Shown here in pieces: positions 52,547 to 61,608 of a stretch of 64,000 nucleotides of DNA. The translations under genes were made by a program, and so were the position numbers. The DNA is taken from NCBI GenBank assembly GCA_040880025.1, contig JBBDJD010000010.1, positions 286,715-350,714 of the forward strand, written 5' to 3'. Source of the DNA: RCIO01 sp040880025 (lineage in GTDB: Bacteria; Pseudomonadota; Alphaproteobacteria; Rhizobiales; Rhizobiaceae). Position 1 is the stretch's first letter. Each line of letters starts with the position of its first letter. The notes beneath the pieces were generated by a model, which saw only the letters and a list, made by a program, of their open reading frames with translations, made no database searches and was not told where the DNA came from.

Positions 52547-52783
52547 CGGAATCCTTGCTCGCCACGACGGAGAATTCTAGCAGAATCGGCGGTAAAATCA
52601 ATTCCATTTTTGGAAAAATCGTTCCGAATCAAAAGGTTACGTTCCAATTCCCGTAACCTGTTGATAACGATTTTACTTTCGCCGTGAGTGGCGATGAGGC
52701 CAGAACGGAAACGATAGCTTTGAAGCATCTGGGGTCCGCCTTCTCAGCAATATGGCGGCGACCCATATGGCCCCCGCCGCCCT

Positions 52784-52920
52784 CTACACCAACCTCGTAA
52801 TCCACCTGTCGATGCGGATGTTCTGGCCGGTGATGCAGGGGGATTTGTCCGAGGCGAGGAAGGCGACCGGTTCGGCCACCTCGCCGCCGCCGCCGTAGCG
52901 CCCTCTCGGAATGCGTGGCC
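52784..52920 (-). pseudogene. duplicated 3' fragment of the adjacent SDR gene
   Basis: Read on the minus strand this encodes GRYGGGGEVAEPVAFLASDK then ITGQNIRID and a stop, matching the last 45 or so residues of the SDR at 53711-54412. Nucleotide identity is roughly 85% by eye. The catalytic part is absent. It lies just downstream of the LysE-type gene, as the intact SDR lies on the other side, so a local duplication followed by decay is likely. Confidence 0.85.
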
Positions 52921-52928
52921 GGCCTTTT

Positions 52929-53555
52929 TCAGCGTCCGGAGATCAGCTTCATGCCGAAGGCGACAAGCACCGCCCCGACCCCGAAGTTGAACACGCGGCG
53001 GATGCGCTTGAAAGCGCTCCGCACGACCGGCAGGCGGAAGAAGACGGCGACGACGGCCCACCATGCCGCCGAGACGCTTGCCGCCGTGAGCACGACCGCG
53101 CCATAGAACCAGACCGGAGCCGCGGCGGGGATCATCACGCCGAACAGGCTGACATAATAGGCGATCACCTTGGGGTTCGAGATATTGGTGACGAAACCGT
53201 TGCGCAGCGCGACAAGCGGCGGGATCGGCGGGATTTCGGCGTCCGCTATCTCCACGCTCTGCTTTTTCAGCGCCGAGCGGATCATCTTGTAGCCGAACCA
53301 TGCGAGATAGGCCCCGCCGGCGATGCGGATGACGACCGGCAGCCAGGGCACGGCGTTCATCAGGACGTTGAGGCCGGCGGCGGCGAACGTCGCCCAGACC
53401 AGGGTCGCCATGACGACGCCGACGACGACGAAAAACCCCGCGCTCGGGTTGGTCGCGTTCGCATGGCCGGCGACGACGAACAGCGTCGGGCCGGGGCTGG
53501 AGATGGCGAAGAAATGAATGACGGCGATGCCCGTCAGGACCGCGACATATTCCAT
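52929..53555 (-). CDS. LysE family translocator
   Basis: A 208-aa inner-membrane exporter with about six spans. The family start is seen (AVIHFFAISSPGPTLFVVAGHA), then GGAYLAWFGYKMIRSALKK and LRNGFVTNISNPKVIAYYVSLF. Members export amino acids such as homoserine, threonine or lysine; the substrate here is unknown. It is flanked by the intact SDR and its duplicated fragment. Confidence 0.92.
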   Translation of the reverse strand: MEYVAVLTGIAVIHFFAISSPGPTLFVVAGHANATNPSAGFFVVVGVVMATLVWATFAAAGLNVLMNAVPWLPVVIRIAGGAYLAWFGYKMIRSALKKQSVEIADAEIPPIPPLVALRNGFVTNISNPKVIAYYVSLFGVMIPAAAPVWFYGAVVLTAASVSAAWWAVVAVFFRLPVVRSAFKRIRRVFNFGVGAVLVAFGMKLISGR

Positions 53556-53710
53556 GACACCCCTCTACGGCAGCGGACCGCAGGTTAGCCGGTCGGCACG
53601 ATGCTTTCCAGCGCGCATCATTGCGCCAGATTTGCGGTCACGGATAGCAGGGCCATCCGGAATCCGGCAGTGGCGCGGGAACCGCCGGCGAGGATCAGGA
53701 GCGCCGCCCT

Positions 53711-54412
53711 CTACACCGACCTGGTAATGCCGCCGTCGATGCGGATGTTCTGGCCGGTGATGTAGGACGATTTGTCCGAGGCGAGGAAGGCGATCAGGTC
53801 CGCCACTTCGCCGACCGTGCCGTAGCGGCCCATCGGGATGCGCGCGCGGCGGTCCTGCTTTTCCGGCAGCGAGTCGATGAAGCCGGGCAGCACGTTGTTC
53901 ATGCGGATATTGTCGGGCGCGTATTTGTCGCAAAACAGTTTGGTGAAGGCGGCGAGCCCGGCGCGGAATACGCCCGATGTCGGAAACATCGCCTCCGGCT
54001 CGAAAGTGGCGTAGGTCGAGATGTTGACGATCGCGCCGGATTTCTGCGCCTGCATCACCGGGGTGACGAGACGGACCGCCCGGATGACGTTGAGCAGGTA
54101 GAACTCCATGCCGAGATGCCAGTCCTCGTCGGAGATCGCCAGCACATCGCCCTTCGGGCCGTGGCCGGCGCCGTTGACCAGCGCGTCGATGCGGCCGTAG
54201 CGGTCCATTGTCTGGTCGACAAAGCGCTCGAGGTCGGCCGGCTCGCGATTGGAACCGGTGAAGCCGAGGCCGCCGAGCTCCTTTGCCAGCGCCTCGCCCT
54301 TGCCCGACGAAGACAGGATGGCGACCGCATAGCCGTTCGCGGCCAGCGCCCGCGCGGCCTGCGCGCCCATGCCGGAGCCGCCGCCGACGATCATCGCGAC
54401 CTTGACGGTCAC
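53711..54412 (-). CDS. SDR family oxidoreductase
   Basis: A 233-aa protein with the nucleotide loop VGGGSGMGAQAARALA, NGAGHGPKGD, VNISTYATF in place of the classic Ser segment, and IRMNNVLPGFID. The usual YxxxK is altered: the aligned region reads FPTSGVFRAGLAAFTKLF, with the Tyr apparently replaced, so catalysis may be atypical. It begins at a GTG inside the aroA stop (GTGA, 54409-54412), so it is co-translated with aroA. Confidence 0.85.
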   Translation of the reverse strand: MTVKVAMIVGGGSGMGAQAARALAANGYAVAILSSSGKGEALAKELGGLGFTGSNREPADLERFVDQTMDRYGRIDALVNGAGHGPKGDVLAISDEDWHLGMEFYLLNVIRAVRLVTPVMQAQKSGAIVNISTYATFEPEAMFPTSGVFRAGLAAFTKLFCDKYAPDNIRMNNVLPGFIDSLPEKQDRRARIPMGRYGTVGEVADLIAFLASDKSSYITGQNIRIDGGITRSV

Positions 54413-55779
54413 GCGCCGGCCTCGGCGGGTTCCGCCGCGTCGATCTTCGCCCCCAGCCCGCTCATCAGGCCCATGAATTCGGGGAAGCTGGTGGCGATCA
54501 TCGCATTGTCGTCGATGGTGACCGGCTTTTCGGCGGCCAGCCCCAGGACGAGAAAGGCCATGGCGATGCGGTGGTCGAGATGCGTCTCGACGGCGTTTGC
54601 GCCGCCATAGCCCTTGCCGCCCGGCCGCCCGCGCACGGTGAGCGATGCCCTGGCTTCCGTGCAGTCGACGCCGTTGGCTTCGAGCCCGCGCGCCACCGCC
54701 GCGAGCCGGTCGCTCTCCTTGACCCTGAGTTCCTCGATCCCGTCCATCACCGTCTCGCCTTCGGCGAAGGCGGCGGCGACGGCGAGCACGGGATATTCGT
54801 CGATCATCGACGGCGCGCGCTCCGGCGGCACGCTCACGCCCTTCAGTTCGGAGTGGCGCACGCGCATATCGGCCACGTCCTCGCCGCCCTCGTTGCGGCG
54901 GTTCTCAAGCTCGATGCGGGCGCCCATTTCCTGCAGCGTCAGGATAAGCCCGGTGCGGGTCGGGTTCATCAGCACGTTTTCGATGGTGATGTCGGAGCCG
55001 GGAACAAGCAGCGCCGCGACCATCGGAAACGCCGCCGAGGAGGGATCGCCGGGCACAGCGATCGTCTGGCCGGTGAGTGTGCCGCGCCCCTCGAGCCGGA
55101 TGTGGCGCACGCCGTCAGCGTCGGTTTCGACCTCGAGCGCGGCGCCGAAGCCCTGGAGCATGCGCTCGGTATGGTCGCGCGTCATCACCGGCTCGATGAC
55201 CGTGGTGACGCCCGGCGCGTTGAGGCCCGCCAGCAGCACCGCCGACTTGACCTGCGCGGAGGCGACAGGCACGCGGTAGGTGATGGGAACCGGCCTTGCC
55301 GGTCCGCGCAGCATGATCGGCAGGCGGTCGCCGGGCGCGGCCTGGAGCACCTGCGTGCCCATCAGCCTGAGCGGGTCGAGCACGCGGCCCATCGGGCGCT
55401 TCGATAGCGAGGGGTCGCCGGTGAAGGTGGTTTCCATGTCGTAGGAGCCGACAAGCCCCATCGTCAGGCGCACGCCGGTGCCGGCATTGCCGAAGTCGAG
55501 CGGCCCGGACGGCTCCAGCAGGCAGCCATTGCCGGCGCCCTGGATGATCCATTCCCCGTCCTTCTTGTCGATCAGCGCGCCCATCGCTCGCATCGCCGAA
55601 GCGGTGCGGATCACGTCCTCGCCCTCCAGCAGCCCGGTGACCCGCGTTTCGCCGGCCGCCAGCCCGCCCAGCATCAGCGAGCGATGCGAGATCGACTTGT
55701 CGCCCGGAACCCGGATTTTTCCGGTAAGCGCGGGTGATCGCGAGGCGGTCGTGGGCTGTGGATTGCTTGAATGTGTCAT
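54409..55779 (-). CDS. aroA: 3-phosphoshikimate 1-carboxyvinyltransferase (class II, CP4-like)
   Basis: A 456-aa EPSP synthase of the shikimate pathway. The sequence tracks the Agrobacterium CP4-type (class II) enzyme: IRVPGDKSISHRSLMLGGLAAGETR, VPGDPSSAAFPMVAALLVPGSD, NPTRTGLILTLQEMGA, ELRVKESDRLAAVARGL. At the glyphosate-critical site it has Gly (LDFGNAGTGVRLTMG, Gly at residue 100), where CP4 has Ala. The ATG at 55779 gives the normal length. The SDR gene follows with a 4-base overlap. Confidence 0.95.
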   Translation of the reverse strand: MTHSSNPQPTTASRSPALTGKIRVPGDKSISHRSLMLGGLAAGETRVTGLLEGEDVIRTASAMRAMGALIDKKDGEWIIQGAGNGCLLEPSGPLDFGNAGTGVRLTMGLVGSYDMETTFTGDPSLSKRPMGRVLDPLRLMGTQVLQAAPGDRLPIMLRGPARPVPITYRVPVASAQVKSAVLLAGLNAPGVTTVIEPVMTRDHTERMLQGFGAALEVETDADGVRHIRLEGRGTLTGQTIAVPGDPSSAAFPMVAALLVPGSDITIENVLMNPTRTGLILTLQEMGARIELENRRNEGGEDVADMRVRHSELKGVSVPPERAPSMIDEYPVLAVAAAFAEGETVMDGIEELRVKESDRLAAVARGLEANGVDCTEARASLTVRGRPGGKGYGGANAVETHLDHRIAMAFLVLGLAAEKPVTIDDNAMIATSFPEFMGLMSGLGAKIDAAEPAEAGA

Positions 55780-56020
55780 CACTGTGCGGCTTGTCTTTTG
55801 GCTGCGGCCTCCTAGCATGGCGGGGAGCGGCGGTCATCCCTGTTTGCGGGCCTTGAAAAGCGGTTTTCAGATTTGAAATACGCCTGGTATGCGGCGTGTG
55901 CGGAATGGCTTTGACAGCGCCGGGACTTGTGTTTATGGGGACCGACCTTTTTACCGGCAGGATTTGCCGGCCCGCGCATCGAAGAGACGCGCCGGCCATG
56001 GACGACACAGAGGCAGCAGC

Positions 56021-56422
56021 GTGGCTAAAACCGATCTCGGAACCAAAAGAATTTGCCCCGAAACGGGCAAGAAATTCTACGATCTGAACAAGGTTCCGAT
56101 CGTCTCCCCCTATACCGGCAAGAGCTATCCGCTCTCCCAATTCGAATCCCGCACCGTCGCTCCGGTCGAGAAGGAAAAGGAAGTGGAAGTCCCCGAACCG
56201 GCCAGCGAGCCCGAGAAGAAGGAGGAGGTCGAGGTCGTTGCGCTCGAGGAGGTCGAGGAAAGCGGCGACGCCAAGGCGGCCGACGATCCGGACGTCGACC
56301 TCGAGGATGACGATGTCGAACTCGACGACGACGATGACGACACGTTCCTTGCCGATGACGACGACGACGACGACGATGTTTCCGACATCATCGATGTCGA
56401 CGACGACGAGGAAGAAACCTGA
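56021..56422 (+). CDS. FYDLN acid family protein (TIGR02300)
   Basis: A 133-aa protein. The N-terminal 40 residues are the conserved part (LGTKRICPETGKKFYDLNKVPIVSPYTGKSY, probably metal- or RNA-binding around CPETG). The rest is an extremely acidic Glu/Asp-rich tail with runs of Asp. The start is a GTG at 56021 with AGAGG upstream; an upstream in-frame extension looks unnatural. It is divergent from aroA and upstream of tRNA-Ala, the usual rhizobial arrangement. Function unknown. Confidence 0.9.
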   Translation: MAKTDLGTKRICPETGKKFYDLNKVPIVSPYTGKSYPLSQFESRTVAPVEKEKEVEVPEPASEPEKKEEVEVVALEEVEESGDAKAADDPDVDLEDDDVELDDDDDDTFLADDDDDDDDVSDIIDVDDDEEET

Positions 56423-56592
56423 TCACCGGCGGGCGCGGTACGGCCGCGCCGCGATTTGCCGGCCCACCCGGACTGATGACGGGACTTGATATTGACCAAA
56501 GGCGGGTTTAGAAGCCGCCAGCACTTCGACCGGCCTTTCCACGCCGGTCGGACCTCTTCGCCGGAAACGGCGCCGGTTTCAAGCCGGAGTGT

Positions 56593-56668
<76 letters not shown>

Positions 56669-56712
56669 AACCTCTACCCCCTCCCTCCTGTCCGGGCTTC
56701 GTGGCGGTGAGG

Positions 56713-57023
56713 CTATGCGGCAATCACCTTGTAGATTCCCGTCTCCTTGTTGATCTCGACCTTCAGACCGCGCTTCATCCGTAGTTCGACGGAGATCAAT
56801 GCCCGCGCGGTGTGGGGCTGGATGCCGAGTTCATCCATCACTTCGGCGATGGTGAAGCCGTTCTCCCGTTCAGCCAGCTTGGCGAGCTTCTCGCCGTTCG
56901 TGACGCGCTTGAGCTTGGGTGCGGCAGCTTCTTGGCCTTGGACTTGGGCGCTGCTGTCTTGGTCTTCGTTGGCTTCGTGCTCGTCGCCTTGGCGATCTGC
57001 AGGCTACGGGTCTCGGTCTTCAT
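56713..57023 (-). pseudogene. DUF3489 domain protein, frameshifted
   Basis: From the ATG at 57023 the first 32 codons read MKTETRSLQIAKATSTKPTK and on in a lysine-rich N-terminus. Near 56928 the conserved continuation moves to another frame: LKRVTNGEKLAKLAERENGF, then VMDELGIQPHTARALISVEL, ending with a TAG at 56713. The shift fits a single-base deletion. DUF3489 proteins are small winged-helix-like proteins common in rhizobial accessory DNA. It may be a true pseudogene or a sequencing error. Confidence 0.8.
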
Positions 57024-57337
57024 CGGGATTTTCCTCTCCTGGCGTTTCCGATGACGAGCAACACGCTTATTCCCAGGCCCTTATCCAGCGCGAAGCACAC
57101 TCCGCCACATCGCGATCACGGTTTGAGTTAACGTCGGCCTGTCAGCCTCACAGGCCAGCCGTCATCGCGGTATCGCAATCGCAGGGCTATGGCCTGAAAG
57201 CGGAATACACGCCTTCCCGATAAGCGTCTTGGGGCGCGCTCAGTGGCGACAGTGCGACCAATCTGCGAGAATGGATTCGGGCCGAATCAACCAACAGTGT
57301 TGTGGGGAATCGTCACCGACCGAACGGATCATGTGAT
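57024..57337. other. non-coding gap between DUF3489 remnant and orphan gene
   Basis: 314 bases with no recognisable gene, RNA or repeat. It should contain both divergent promoters. Confidence 0.45.
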
Positions 57338-58099
57338 ATGGACAAGGCCGATAAGGAGGCAAGGGCTCGGGCAACGCTTGCCGAGCTCAATAGGAAGTGG
57401 AGCAAGCGGCTTCGCTTCGTTGTGCAGGGCCACGATGACCGATACTCGACCGCATGGACCGCTTGGGAGCACGAGGATTCCCTGTATTTCACCGGTCGCC
57501 ATCTTGGCGGAAGCTTGAAGGTCAGCCTTCACCCAGGCGTCTACCGGGTGGCTCTAGAGAAGCATACCTACAGGCAAATGGTTGCGCGCGGCAAAGCACC
57601 AGAGGACCGCTGCATCGTCGAGTGGCCACCAAAGAAGGTGGAAGACCAACGAAGTATCGATTTGGTTGCCTCGGTCATGTTCCCCACCGATCATCTTAAG
57701 TCGGCCAAGCCTCCTGCGACAACCGACAAGCCATACATCATTTTGGAGGCGGCTAGGTCGGGATGGTCGACTGAAGTCTCCTTCTTCCTGACCGCTGTCG
57801 ACCATCAGTTGGCGGAGCAGGCGCTGATGACGCGTTCCTTCGCTCCCGTCTTCCGGTGGGACTTGAGCAATGGGACATATTTCGTGCTTGCCTTCAGAGA
57901 GCGTGAGTTCGACGTCATGCAGTTCATGCCGGGAGGAGCGTCGGCGGCGAAGAAGCTAGGCATGTTCTCGAATGTCGAGCTCCATAGAGGGCAGCGTCGC
58001 GAGCGTCTCACAGCGATGCTTTGGAATGAACCGACGCACGAGCGCCCGCTGCTAATGGTTGAAGTCGGAGGCATCGCTGTCGAACGAGCAGCGGCTTAG
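57338..58099 (+). CDS. orphan hypothetical protein (253 aa)
   Basis: I do not recognise it. The N-terminus is charged (MDKADKEARARATLAELNRKW), followed by a mixed alpha/beta soluble protein with phrases such as VSLHPGVYRVALEKHTYRQM, FFLTAVDHQLAEQALM and TYFVLAFREREFDVMQFMP. No signal peptide, membrane span or catalytic motif is seen. Codon choice looks less GC-rich at third positions than in neighbouring core genes. It lies in the accessory patch after tRNA-Ala, so horizontal acquisition is plausible. Confidence 0.7.
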   Translation: MDKADKEARARATLAELNRKWSKRLRFVVQGHDDRYSTAWTAWEHEDSLYFTGRHLGGSLKVSLHPGVYRVALEKHTYRQMVARGKAPEDRCIVEWPPKKVEDQRSIDLVASVMFPTDHLKSAKPPATTDKPYIILEAARSGWSTEVSFFLTAVDHQLAEQALMTRSFAPVFRWDLSNGTYFVLAFREREFDVMQFMPGGASAAKKLGMFSNVELHRGQRRERLTAMLWNEPTHERPLLMVEVGGIAVERAAA

Positions 58100-58462
58100 G
58101 CACATTCCATCGCCCGTCGACGGGCCGGGCGCAGAGTGCGCTAAAGATATGTGCCCCGAATGTGTCCCGAAAGCTGGCCCCACAAGGCCCCAGAACATGG
58201 CGCTTGTAGCCTCCTCTCACCTCCACCATTCTTCTCTGATCTCACGGCTGTTCCTCGCGGTGCTCGGGCCTGCGATAGCGCGGCCTGACTGGCCGGCGCG
58301 CGGTCGCGCTTACGGACCCTTGGAGGGGTCCGTGGAACGCACGGCAGTTCGCTTCGCTCACGCCTCCGACGGGCAGCCGGAAGGCGGGGCCGGGCCGCGG
58401 CCTGTTCCGGTTGGAGGGTGATTCCCTCACCCCACCAGCGTCCAGACTTTGAAGGCAGTGCT
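58100..58462. other. non-coding gap containing repeat copy B
   Basis: About 360 bases between the orphan gene and the cyclase gene stop. Apart from the dispersed repeat at 58242-58350, nothing is recognised. Confidence 0.5.
58242..58350. repeat. dispersed intergenic repeat, copy B
   Basis: The second copy of the repeat at 49775-49878, same orientation, diverged and with a small insertion between CGGAC and GTCCGTG. The GGACCCTTGGAGGGGTCC stretch inside is itself a hairpin. Confidence 0.6.
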
Positions 58463-59482
58463 TCAGGCGCGCCGTTGAGCCGGCGCCCGGACTTTCTCAC
58501 AACCCGCCTCGTAGAAGCTGAAACGGTTACGGCCGCCGCTCTTGCTGCGATAGAGCGCGTTGTCGGCCTTGACCAGGAGCTCATCCGACGTGGCGCCGTC
58601 CTCGGGCGCTATCGCGATGCCGATGCTGACGCCCACCTGGACGCACGAGCAGGCCAGGTCGAACGGGCTGGTGAAATTGGCCAGAATGCGCTTCGCCAGA
58701 ACCACCGCGTCGTCGCGGCGGTGAATACCTGTCTGCACGATCGCGAATTCGTCGCCGCCGAGGCGCGCCACCGTGTCGTTTTCCCGTATCGTGTCCAGCA
58801 TGCGCTTGGCGACACCGATCAGAAGCTCGTCGCCGGCCTGATGGCCGTGATTGTCGTTGATCGGCTTGAACCGGTCGAGGTCGAGATAGTGCACCGCCAT
58901 CAATCCGCCTCGTTTGGCATGCGCGACGGCGTTTTTCAGCCGGTCGTTGAACAGGATGCGGTTGGGCAGATCGGTGAGCGGGTCGTGATGCGCCATGTGC
59001 TGGACCAGCTGCTGGGTCCGCCGCTGTTCGGTAACGTCGAGATAGGTGGTGACGAAGCCGCCGCCCGCCAGCGGCATGCCGCGGACTTCCAGAATGGTGC
59101 CGTTGGGCCGTGTGCGGTCGTAGCAGTGCGCCTCCATCTTGCGGGCGAGTTCCATCCTGCGCCGGACATGCATTTCGATGTCGCCGGGGCCATATTCGCC
59201 GCGCATCGCGTTGAAACGGAAAAGGTCCGCCATTGACGGATAGCCGTTCGCCATCAGCTCGTCGGGATATTCGAGCAGTTCCTTCTGTCTTTCGTTGCAC
59301 AGCAACATCTGAAGATTGTCGTCGAACAGCGATATCCCGCCGGGGAAATTCTCAAGAACCGCTTCCAGAAGCCGTACCTTGTCGCGCAACTCGTTGATGG
59401 CGCCCGCCATCTTGACGAGCGAAAGCGCTCTGTCGGCGTCGCTGCCGTTTTCCGCAACCACACGAGCGGCTTGTGCTGCCAT
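58463..59482 (-). CDS. PAS-GGDEF diguanylate cyclase
   Basis: A 339-aa protein. An N-terminal helix is followed by a PAS domain (about 35-155: LEAVLENFPGGISLFDDNLQMLLCNERQKELL) and a GGDEF domain (about 165-330: HDPLTDLPNRILFNDRL). The active-site motif is intact (GGDEF), and the inhibitory I-site RxxD (REND) is five residues upstream, so it should make c-di-GMP with product inhibition. No membrane span is seen. The PAS ligand is unknown. Confidence 0.93.
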   Translation of the reverse strand: MAAQAARVVAENGSDADRALSLVKMAGAINELRDKVRLLEAVLENFPGGISLFDDNLQMLLCNERQKELLEYPDELMANGYPSMADLFRFNAMRGEYGPGDIEMHVRRRMELARKMEAHCYDRTRPNGTILEVRGMPLAGGGFVTTYLDVTEQRRTQQLVQHMAHHDPLTDLPNRILFNDRLKNAVAHAKRGGLMAVHYLDLDRFKPINDNHGHQAGDELLIGVAKRMLDTIRENDTVARLGGDEFAIVQTGIHRRDDAVVLAKRILANFTSPFDLACSCVQVGVSIGIAIAPEDGATSDELLVKADNALYRSKSGGRNRFSFYEAGCEKVRAPAQRRA

Positions 59483-59643
59483 GTCATTTCCCCAGATGGA
59501 CGAAGCTGGACGTCGCCGGCCCCTCCGACGCTTCCATGAGCAATAGCTTACGCTGGGAAAGCTTGCTGTTGAATTAATTTATATGAATTCGCCGCCGCCA
59601 CAGGTGAACAGCTTCAAATAGACCGCCAGGCGACGCCAGGTCG

Positions 59644-60564
59644 CTACCCGCCGCTTTCCGATAGCGCCACCGCGATCCGCGCGGCGAGCGCCGCGTTGTT
59701 CTTCACCAGGGCGATGTTGGCGGTAAGGCTCCTGCCTCCGGACAGTTCGTTGATCCGCGCCAGCAGGAAAGGCGTCAGCTCCTTGCGCGTCATGCCCCGC
59801 TGTGTTGCCTCCGCGACGGCGCTGGCGATCGCCTGGTCGATGAAGGACGCCTCGAGCGCGTCGGCTTCGGGGATCGGGTTGGCGATCAGCATGCCGGTGC
59901 CGCTTTTCAGCCGGTCGTGGATTGCGATCGCGCGGGCGATTTCTTCCGCCGTGTCCAGCCGGTGGTCGGCCTTCAGCCCGCTGGAGCGGGTGAAAAAGGC
60001 GGGAAAGTCATCGCTGCCATAAGCGATGACCGGTACGCGCTGGGTTTCCAGATATTCGAGCGTCTTTGCGATATCGAGGATCGACTTCACGCCGGCGCAG
60101 ACGACGGCCACCTCGGTGCGGCCGAGCTCCGTCAGGTCGGCGGAAACATCGAACGTTTCCTCCGCTCCGCGATGCACGCCGCCGACGCCGCCGGTGGCGA
60201 ACACCCTGATGCCGGCGAGCGCGGCGATGCGCATCGTGGCAGACACGGTGGTGCCGGCCGCCCCGCCCCGCGCCATGATGACCGCGAGATCGCGTCCCGA
60301 GGCCTTCGCGACATCCTTGGAGGACGCGAGCGCGTCGAGCCCGTCCGCGTCGAGCCCGACCATGATGCGCCCGTCCATGACCGCGATCGTGGCCGGCACC
60401 GCGCCGTTTTCGCGGACCACGTCTTCCACGGCGCGCGCGGTCTCGACATTGGCCGGAAACGGCATGCCGTGCGTGATGATGGTCGATTCCAGCGCGACGA
60501 CGGGCTTGCCCGCCGCAAGCGCGGCCGCGACCTCGGGCTGAATGGTCAGATTGTCGGAAGCCAG
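59644..60564 (-). CDS. psuG: pseudouridine-5'-phosphate glycosidase
   Basis: About 306 aa if it starts at the CTG at 60564, eight bases after an AAGGA box. Family sequence begins well before the first ATG (60465): the upstream codons read IQPEVAAALAAGKPVVALESTIITHG and then MPFPANVETARAVE, and no ATG, GTG or TTG lies in frame in between. Inside are KASGRDLAVIMARGGAAGTTVSATM, FATGGVGGVHRGAEETFDVSADL and GSDDFPAFFTRSSG. It splits pseudouridine 5'-phosphate into uracil and ribose 5-phosphate. It directly follows psuK. Confidence 0.9.
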   Translation of the reverse strand: MASDNLTIQPEVAAALAAGKPVVALESTIITHGMPFPANVETARAVEDVVRENGAVPATIAVMDGRIMVGLDADGLDALASSKDVAKASGRDLAVIMARGGAAGTTVSATMRIAALAGIRVFATGGVGGVHRGAEETFDVSADLTELGRTEVAVVCAGVKSILDIAKTLEYLETQRVPVIAYGSDDFPAFFTRSSGLKADHRLDTAEEIARAIAIHDRLKSGTGMLIANPIPEADALEASFIDQAIASAVAEATQRGMTRKELTPFLLARINELSGGRSLTANIALVKNNAALAARIAVALSESGG

Positions 60565-60569
60565 CTCGC

Positions 60570-61517
60570 TTATCCTTGTGCCGGGAGAGGATCGCCGGCC
60601 GTTTCGAAGAACGCCGGCGAGAGATCTGGAACAACGCTTGCAAGCGTTTCGGTCGTTCGCGCGGCCAGCAATGCACCGGCCCGGGCCGCCTGCGCAAGCC
60701 CGTCGCCGCCGGCCAGCCGGTAGAGCGCTCCGGCCACGAAAGCGTCGCCGGCGCCGGTGATATCGACGGGCGAGGCCGGTGCCGCATCATGCCAGCTCAC
60801 CTCGCCGCTGTCGGCGAGCGCGTAGCCGGCCGCGCCATCGGTGACGACCGCCGCGCGAACGCCGGCATCGAGCAGCCCCGCCGCCGCGGCTCGGGCATCG
60901 CGTGCGTTCCCGCCGCCCAGCATCGCGTTTGCCTCATCCCGGTTGGTGAAAAGGACGTCGATCAGCGCCAGCAAGCCGCGCAGCTTCAAGGCTTTCGGTG
61001 TCGAAACGGAATTGACCGCAATGCGCTTGCCGGAGGACTGGCAACGCGAAACCAGGTCCGCGAGAATCGGAGCGGTAATGTTGCAGTCGGCGAAAACCCA
61101 TTCGGCGGCTCGCGCATTCGCCCAGGCGCGGTCGAGATGCTCTTTCGTGTAGAGGTCGAATATCGCCATGTCGGCGATGCCCAACGCCAGCTCGTTGCTG
61201 GTGTCGAGAATGGCTGCATATTCGGCCGTCGGCCGCTCCCCCGTACGCGCCATGCCTGTGACGTCCACCCCCAGGGTCTCCAGGTGTAGCGTCAGCGCGC
61301 TTCCGGTTTCGTCTTCCCCGACGATGGAAGAAAAGGCGACCGGTACGCCCAGACGGGCGAGGTTTTCGGCCACATTGCGGGCCACCCCGCCATGGCTGTG
61401 GCTGCCGTCGGCGGGGTTCGACGTGCCCGCAACGAGCGGCGCCCGGGCACGGTATTTGCGGTCGAACACCGCGCCGCCGATCACGGCGATGCCGGGTCTT
61501 TCGTGGTCTGCCGCCAT
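60570..61517 (-). CDS. psuK: PfkB-family carbohydrate kinase, probable pseudouridine kinase
   Basis: About 315 aa with the PfkB fold: IAVIGGAVFDRKYRA, SNPADGSHSHGGVARNVAENLARLG, and the C-terminal ITGAGDAFVAGALYRLA with the catalytic Asp. The psuG neighbour five bases downstream makes pseudouridine kinase the likely role, phosphorylating pseudouridine before PsuG acts. The start is uncertain among ATGs at 61535, 61520 and 61517; the last has GAGGG at the best distance. Confidence 0.88.
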   Translation of the reverse strand: MAADHERPGIAVIGGAVFDRKYRARAPLVAGTSNPADGSHSHGGVARNVAENLARLGVPVAFSSIVGEDETGSALTLHLETLGVDVTGMARTGERPTAEYAAILDTSNELALGIADMAIFDLYTKEHLDRAWANARAAEWVFADCNITAPILADLVSRCQSSGKRIAVNSVSTPKALKLRGLLALIDVLFTNRDEANAMLGGGNARDARAAAAGLLDAGVRAAVVTDGAAGYALADSGEVSWHDAAPASPVDITGAGDAFVAGALYRLAGGDGLAQAARAGALLAARTTETLASVVPDLSPAFFETAGDPLPAQG

Positions 61518-61608
61518 CATCGCCCTCGTGGTCATGGGGACGGACGATAGACGTCCTTCGCTGGCGCAACAATCGGCCAGATATCCGGGCCGCACGGATT
61601 GAACAGCT

